Below, one piece after another: positions 5,976-8,584 of a stretch of DNA of 8,584 bases; the first letter of the stretch is position 1; each line of letters opens with the position of its first letter. Where the stretch lies: contig JAOTUD010000077.1 of the NCBI GenBank assembly GCA_029864065.1, positions 1-8,584 of the forward strand, in the 5' to 3' direction. Below the pieces are notes generated by a model, which did no database searches, was not told the origin of the DNA, and was given only the letters and a program-made list of their open reading frames with translations. The translations under genes and the position numbers were made by a program. The stretch comes from Gammaproteobacteria bacterium (GTDB taxonomy: Bacteria > Pseudomonadota > Gammaproteobacteria > GCA-001735895).

Positions 5976-6356
5976 CCTGCATCCTTTTCCTGCTGTTTGT
6001 TGGCAGTGATCGACGATCATTTCGAAACCGCCGTAAATCATGCGCATGCCGTCAAGCGGCAGCGGGTTGTGATCCGGGTGCAGGCGCGTATCCTGCCTGA
6101 CCTTTCCTATCGTGGCGTTGCGAATCTCGCGCGACGGCGAGATTATCCACGAAAAGCACACGCTTTCGTCGTCCTTGTATTTTACCGCCATCGGAAACGA
6201 AGTAATTTCTCCGTCCGGCACGTCGTCGCCCCAGCATTCGACGGATTGCAACACCCCGTATTCCCTGAAAATAACGGCCGCCTGCTCGGCATGCGCGATA
6301 TATTTCTGCTTGTTGGCGGTCGGCACCGCGGCCACGAGTCCGTCGACATAGGGCAT
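5664..6356 (-). CDS. DUF1428 (YbaA-like) protein, read through in frame into a lipoprotein
   Basis: From the ATG at 6354-6356 the frame runs 230 residues without a stop. Residues 1-116 are a complete DUF1428 domain, a small dimeric alpha/beta-barrel family that includes E. coli YbaA: YVDGLVAAVPTAN (3-15), VECWGDDVPDG (39-49), FSWI (68-71) and LDGMRMIYGGFEMIVD (101-116). Function is unknown in the family. Relatives stop near residue 117. Here the frame continues through an 11-residue linker and then a lipoprotein signal sequence. The start is supported by AGGAG (6363-6367) six bases upstream; a 26-residue upstream extension is disfavoured because it would include the ribosome binding site and promoter. 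Either the product is a 230-residue fusion, or the natural stop was lost by mutation or by sequencing error. Confidence 0.85.
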   Translation of the reverse strand: MPYVDGLVAAVPTANKQKYIAHAEQAAVIFREYGVLQSVECWGDDVPDGEITSFPMAVKYKDDESVCFSWIISPSREIRNATIGKVRQDTRLHPDHNPLPLDGMRMIYGGFEMIVDHCQQTAGKGCRMRKYLLTAVVLMLMLASGCQSKWVRLDGASVEDSRLEKARQACRVDRKLAALARAEDDSDRNLATTTSNEARMLVKDDFDLVRRQVYAEIDTCMQRHGFRRLD

Positions 6357-6362
6357 TCCGGT

Positions 6363-6367
6363 CTCCT
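6363..6367 (-). promoter_or_regulatory. Ribosome binding site deciding the DUF1428 start
   Basis: AGGAG on the minus strand, six bases before the ATG at 6354-6356. It supports this start over the upstream ATG near 6434, which lies inside the palindromic element. Confidence 0.75.
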
Positions 6368-6384
6368 CGCTATCAATCGCAGAT

Positions 6385-6413
6385 ACAATAACGATTTGCA
6401 CGCTGCGCGCCAA
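6385..6413 (-). promoter_or_regulatory. Putative sigma70 promoter of the DUF1428 block
   Basis: On the minus strand TTGGCG (-35, 6408-6413) and TATTGT (-10, 6385-6390) are separated by exactly 17 bases. Each hexamer matches consensus at four of six positions. Transcription would start near 6378, about 22 bases before the ATG at 6356. The palindromic element 6419-6483 ends just upstream of the -35 box. Confidence 0.5.
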
Positions 6414-6418
6414 GTCGA

Positions 6419-6483
6419 AGCCCGCATATCTCACCGATTTCCTGCTGCGCCCTCGCTACGTAAATCGGTGAGATATGCGGGCT
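6419..6483. repeat. Long palindromic element (22-base arms, 21-base loop), MITE- or REP-like
   Basis: AGCCCGCATATCTCACC... (6419-6440) is repeated perfectly as its reverse complement at 6462-6483. The central 21 bases (6441-6461) read CCTGCTGCGCCCTCGCTACG plus T. A perfect 22-base arm cannot be chance. The element ends at the stop codon of the Kazal-like lipoprotein gene: bases 6482-6484 form its TAG. There is no T-run on either side, so it is not a classical terminator, though the hairpin could still end or protect transcripts. I see no clear target-site duplication, no encoded protein, and no second copy in the window. It resembles a miniature inverted-repeat element whose ends derive from an insertion sequence; the family is not established. 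Confidence 0.85.
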
Positions 6484-6778
6484 AGCCGCCGCAGACCCCG
6501 GGAACATAATAGGAAACCCGGGGATCGGCGCAGGCGCCGCAGCCGTTGGCGTAGGTCGTGGTTGCGGTGGTTTCGCAGGGCGTGGCGCCGCAACGCCGGC
6601 CGCTGTCGCGGGTGGCGCAGACCGGGGTGTAGTCCATCGTGCATATCTGCGGTCGCGGGTCGACGCAGCGTACCGCCTGCGCCGGCGCGGACGCGCTATT
6701 CTGTAGCGCGCAGGCCGGCAGCAATAGCAGCGCGCAGCACGACCCGAACACTCTTATCGATTTGACGATGCCAGCCAT
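6482..6778 (-). CDS. Kazal-like cysteine-rich lipoprotein
   Basis: A 98-residue exported lipoprotein. The signal peptide ends at the lipobox L20-P21-A22-C23. The mature part has eight further cysteines (38, 46, 54, 63, 68, 80, 83, 96). The pattern ICTMDYTPVCA (45-55), TTYANGCGAC (74-83) and a final YYVPGVC resembles the Kazal domain (C-x3-Y-x-P-V-C ... T-Y-x-N-x-C ... G-x-C). Kazal domains inhibit serine proteases, so protection against proteases in the envelope or environment is plausible but unproven. The CETTA insert between the cysteine blocks departs from the animal consensus. Its ATG follows the acetyltransferase stop by 6 bases with no visible ribosome binding site. The stop codon overlaps the palindromic element. 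Confidence 0.78.
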   Translation of the reverse strand: MAGIVKSIRVFGSCCALLLLPACALQNSASAPAQAVRCVDPRPQICTMDYTPVCATRDSGRRCGATPCETTATTTYANGCGACADPRVSYYVPGVCGG

Positions 6779-6784
6779 CGGCGG

Positions 6785-7240
6785 CTAATCATCGAGCATC
6801 AGCGACATCGGCAGGTACTTATCGCGCGCCTCGAAGCCGGCAGCCCGGTAAAGCACGCGCGCCCGATCGTTATCGCGGGCCACCTCGAGATGTATTGCGT
6901 TGATTTCCAGTTTCCGCGCCTCCTGTTTTATCGCCTCGAGCACGGCCTTGCCGACCCCCTTGCCGCGAAATTCGGGGTTAAGGTAAAACTCGTCGATGAA
7001 CGCATCGAAGCCGTTGAACTCGATGCTGAAACCGCGGCAAAGCGCGATATACCCGGCCAGCAGGTTATCCGCATGTATCATCCAGATGCCGCCGCAACCG
7101 GGATCGGCAAGCAGCCGGCGCAGCGCCGATTCGCGCAGGGTCTCGCTGCTGTCGATGTGCTCGAATTCGTGGTAGGCGCGCACCAGCGGCAGGAGCTGGG
7201 GCAGATCCTGCGTGGAAGCCTGGCGGAGTTCGGTTTTCAT
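6785..7240 (-). CDS. GNAT N-acetyltransferase
   Basis: A 151-residue single-domain GNAT acetyltransferase. The acetyl-CoA loop is R92-G-K-G-V-G-K98 after the strand FIDEFYLNPEF, and the C-terminal block is HLEVARDNDRARVLYRAAGFE (117-137), including the usual tyrosine of the alpha4 region (Y131). It would acetylate an unknown small molecule or protein amine in the cytoplasm. It is unrelated in detail to the YhbS-type enzyme at 5149-5652. The ATG lies 4 bases after the stop of the DUF3147 gene, so the two are probably coupled. The Kazal-like gene follows after 6 bases. Confidence 0.9.
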   Translation of the reverse strand: MKTELRQASTQDLPQLLPLVRAYHEFEHIDSSETLRESALRRLLADPGCGGIWMIHADNLLAGYIALCRGFSIEFNGFDAFIDEFYLNPEFRGKGVGKAVLEAIKQEARKLEINAIHLEVARDNDRARVLYRAAGFEARDKYLPMSLMLDD

Positions 7241-7244
7241 GGGT

Positions 7245-7595
7245 CTACAGCTCGATGCCGGCGCGGCCGAGCGCCGCCACCATCAAGCCGTAACAGCCGA
7301 TGGTAAGTACGATCGACACGCCCATGCTCAGGTAAAAATTGAATCCCTGCTTCAGCATTATCGGTAACACGACGAACAGCGCCAGCGATGGCAACACCAG
7401 CCAGAATATCCCGGACGCGAGTGCGGCGACCTTATCGACGTCGCGCGTGTCGATGTAAAGCCAGATCATCGCCAGCACGGAAACCAGCGGCACCGAGGCC
7501 AGCACCGCGCCGATAAACGAGCTGCGTTTCGAGATCTCGGCAATCGCCACAACCAGTAGCGCGGTGATCGTTATCTTTACGAGGTAGTAAGTCAT
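7245..7595 (-). CDS. DUF3147 membrane protein
   Basis: A 116-residue inner-membrane protein with about four hydrophobic segments (roughly 3-20, 27-48, 60-82, 87-110). AEISKRSSFIGAVLASVPLV (18-37), IWLYIDTRDVDKVAALASGI (44-63) and FWLVLPSLALFV (64-75) match what I know of the DUF3147 family, whose function is unknown. It starts at ATG 7593-7595, with a TGGAG ribosome binding stretch ten bases upstream. It lies 22 bases after the preceding membrane-protein gene and overlaps nothing. Confidence 0.85.
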   Translation of the reverse strand: MTYYLVKITITALLVVAIAEISKRSSFIGAVLASVPLVSVLAMIWLYIDTRDVDKVAALASGIFWLVLPSLALFVVLPIMLKQGFNFYLSMGVSIVLTIGCYGLMVAALGRAGIEL

Positions 7596-7617
7596 TGGTA
7601 TTTTGCTCCACGCGCGA

Positions 7618-8118
7618 TCATCCGCGCATCGGCGCGAACAGGCTCAGGTAATCGCGAATCTGTGCGACGATTTGATCGAGCTGCTTGTCATGGGTTCCGG
7701 AAAAACTTCGGGTCAGCGGAATAACGGTCTCGTCGTCGAGGATTACGACGAGGCGGTAGACATACTGCAGCCCCGATGATTCGCTCGATTCCAGCGCGTC
7801 GCGCCTGACCCTGGCTATCCGGCTCAGCGGCACCTCACCGGATTTGCTGGTGACCAGGTTGCTCCAGCGCCAGCGAAACAGTCCGTCGCTGATCGAAAAA
7901 GTAAAGCTGGCAAACTCGATGTAGTAATAGGCGGCCAGCAGCGGCAACAGGGTGCCGAGGCACATTCCGGCCAGCTCGCCGCTCTCGATAGTTCCGTCGA
8001 GCAGCTTTGGGCCGAGCTCGTACAGCACGGCTGGCGGAAGGGTCAGGAAGACCATCGACAGCAGGTAACTATGGTAACGAACCCGGTAGGTCGAATCGTC
8101 CTGTTCGGTTGCAAGCAT
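7618..8118 (-). CDS. Membrane protein with two helices and a PH-like C-terminal domain
   Basis: A 166-residue protein of no family I can name. It has two hydrophobic stretches (about 18-34 and 48-68). A soluble C-terminal part follows, with alternating short beta-strand-like segments: FTFSISDGLFRWRW (72-85), EVPLSRIARVRRDA (95-108), YVYRLVVILDDETVIPL (119-135), and a terminal helix DKQLDQIVAQIRDYL (144-158). This order resembles bacterial PH-like membrane proteins of the YdbS/YdbT style, but that is inference from pattern only. The ATG at 8116-8118 has a weak ribosome binding site. It may be the first gene of its transcription unit, as the spacing to the upstream gene is 110 bases. Confidence 0.75.
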   Translation of the reverse strand: MLATEQDDSTYRVRYHSYLLSMVFLTLPPAVLYELGPKLLDGTIESGELAGMCLGTLLPLLAAYYYIEFASFTFSISDGLFRWRWSNLVTSKSGEVPLSRIARVRRDALESSESSGLQYVYRLVVILDDETVIPLTRSFSGTHDKQLDQIVAQIRDYLSLFAPMRG

Positions 8119-8144
8119 TGTTCTGCGCTGGTTTCACTACGGGT

Positions 8145-8150
8145 AGCATA
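8145..8150 (-). promoter_or_regulatory. Possible -10 box before the PH-like membrane protein gene
   Basis: TATGCT on the minus strand, about 27 bases before the ATG at 8118. The -35 position (TGGCCT, 8168-8173) matches consensus at only three of six positions. The 110-base gap (8119-8228) is the longest within this block, which makes a promoter here reasonable. Confidence 0.3.
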
Positions 8151-8228
8151 AAGCGCCAGCGCGCCGAAGGCCAGAATCAGGAATGCGGCAACCTATTGCC
8201 TGCTGGCAGTGACGATATATCTCTTCGC

Positions 8229-8584
8229 TCAAAAACCGTCTTCGCTGTCGTCGCCCGAGTGATAACTCGTGGCGCGCACGCTGGGCCGGGTCTGCATATG
8301 CGCAAGCCATTGGCCGAGCCGGGGGAATGATTGCATCATGGCGGCGCCCTCGCCGGTTTCGACGAAGTAGCGCAGTATCGGGTAGGCATAGAGATCGGCA
8401 AGGGTAATCGCACCGCCGACCAGGAAATCGCTGTCCTCGCGCCACCGATCGAGCTCCCGCAACACCGACTCGATCATCGGCAAGGCGCTGGAGACCAGGG
8501 CCTCGTCTGCCCTGCCGCCGCTGCCTGGCACGACAATACGCTGTACGTAAACATCCCAAACCATCGGGCGGTAGGCGTAGTTAT
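8229..8584 (-). CDS. Glutathione S-transferase-like protein, C-terminal domain (5' end outside window)
   Basis: 117 residues are visible and the frame remains open to the right edge, so the N-terminal thioredoxin-like glutathione-binding domain is missing from view. The visible part is the all-helical GST C-terminal domain. It opens with AYRPMVWDVYVQRIVVP, continues ESVLRELDRW, and has the N-capping box region ITLADLYAYPILRYF followed by FPRLGQWLAHMQTRPSVRA. This is a normal soluble GST pattern. The visible ATG at 8562-8564 is internal, because conserved residues (NYAYRP) precede it in frame. The substrate cannot be inferred. It ends 110 bases before the next gene and may be a separate transcription unit. 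Confidence 0.88.
   Translation of the reverse strand, partial: NYAYRPMVWDVYVQRIVVPGSGGRADEALVSSALPMIESVLRELDRWREDSDFLVGGAITLADLYAYPILRYFVETGEGAAMMQSFPRLGQWLAHMQTRPSVRATSYHSGDDSEDGF

Noticed and set aside
5743..5982. Alternative frame beginning MQDEKISS across the lipoprotein gene
   Set aside because: Low-complexity Arg/Gln-rich translation typical of an out-of-frame shadow; the lipoprotein frame has a proper signal peptide.
6357..6434. 26-residue upstream extension of the DUF1428 protein
   Set aside because: Its start lies inside the palindromic element and the extension covers a good promoter and AGGAG site; DUF1428 proteins begin at the M-x-YVDG motif.
6419..6483. Palindrome as a CRISPR repeat or classical rho-independent terminator
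   Set aside because: Single copy with no spacers, and no T-run follows the hairpin on either strand.
8119..8228. Hydrophobic start-less frame (AAFLILAFGALALYAT) on the minus strand between the GST and PH-like genes
   Set aside because: Only about 20 codons of hydrophobic character, closed upstream by TAG and with no start codon; probably chance over a promoter region, though a gene remnant cannot be excluded.

Overview
The window reads as chromosomal DNA of a high-GC gammaproteobacterium. A LptM (YifL)-type lipoprotein gene sits directly before lysA, an arrangement known from Gammaproteobacteria. Coding regions are strongly biased to G or C at third codon positions. A marine or sediment lineage is a guess from general gene style and nothing here proves it. 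Almost every gene is on the minus strand and genes are tightly packed; the exception is one plus-strand oxygenase gene at 3591-4646.

Minus-strand block 3240 to 1 is probably one transcription unit. In reading order it encodes a PhzF-family isomerase-like protein, a DUF3830 cyclophilin-like protein, a DUF402 (FomD-like) protein, a LysE/RhtB-type amino-acid exporter, the LptM-like lipoprotein and diaminopimelate decarboxylase (lysA, cut by the left edge of the window). Gaps are 13, 2, 5, -4 and 2 bases, so translation is probably coupled. The exporter, LptM and LysA genes form a lysine/envelope section. The three upstream genes are small-molecule enzymes of unknown substrate.

Region 3241-3590 has no confirmed gene. 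It holds a putative promoter and strong ribosome binding site for the phzF-like gene, and a start-less reading frame with clear coding character for a small two-helix membrane protein (gene remnant or unusual start). It also holds the leader of the plus-strand 2-oxoglutarate/Fe(II) oxygenase gene. That gene converges on a second minus-strand block, with a bulged inverted repeat between the two stop codons.

Minus-strand block 6356 to 4738 encodes a DUF1428 protein fused without a stop codon to a small lipoprotein, a YhbS-type acetyltransferase and a DUF2784 membrane protein. A plausible sigma70 promoter lies just upstream. Beyond it is a 65-base perfect palindrome with loop that looks like a miniature mobile or repetitive element. 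It abuts the stop codon of a Kazal-like cysteine-rich lipoprotein.

Minus-strand block 8584 to 6482 encodes a glutathione S-transferase-like protein (cut by the right edge), a membrane protein with a PH-like tail, a DUF3147 membrane protein, a second GNAT acetyltransferase and the Kazal-like lipoprotein.

I do not see a CRISPR array, phage genes, a transposase, rRNA or tRNA. No clear new defence or biosynthetic system is evident. The points most worth a second look are the stop-less DUF1428/lipoprotein junction, the palindromic element, the start-less membrane frame and the PhzF-DUF3830-DUF402 trio.
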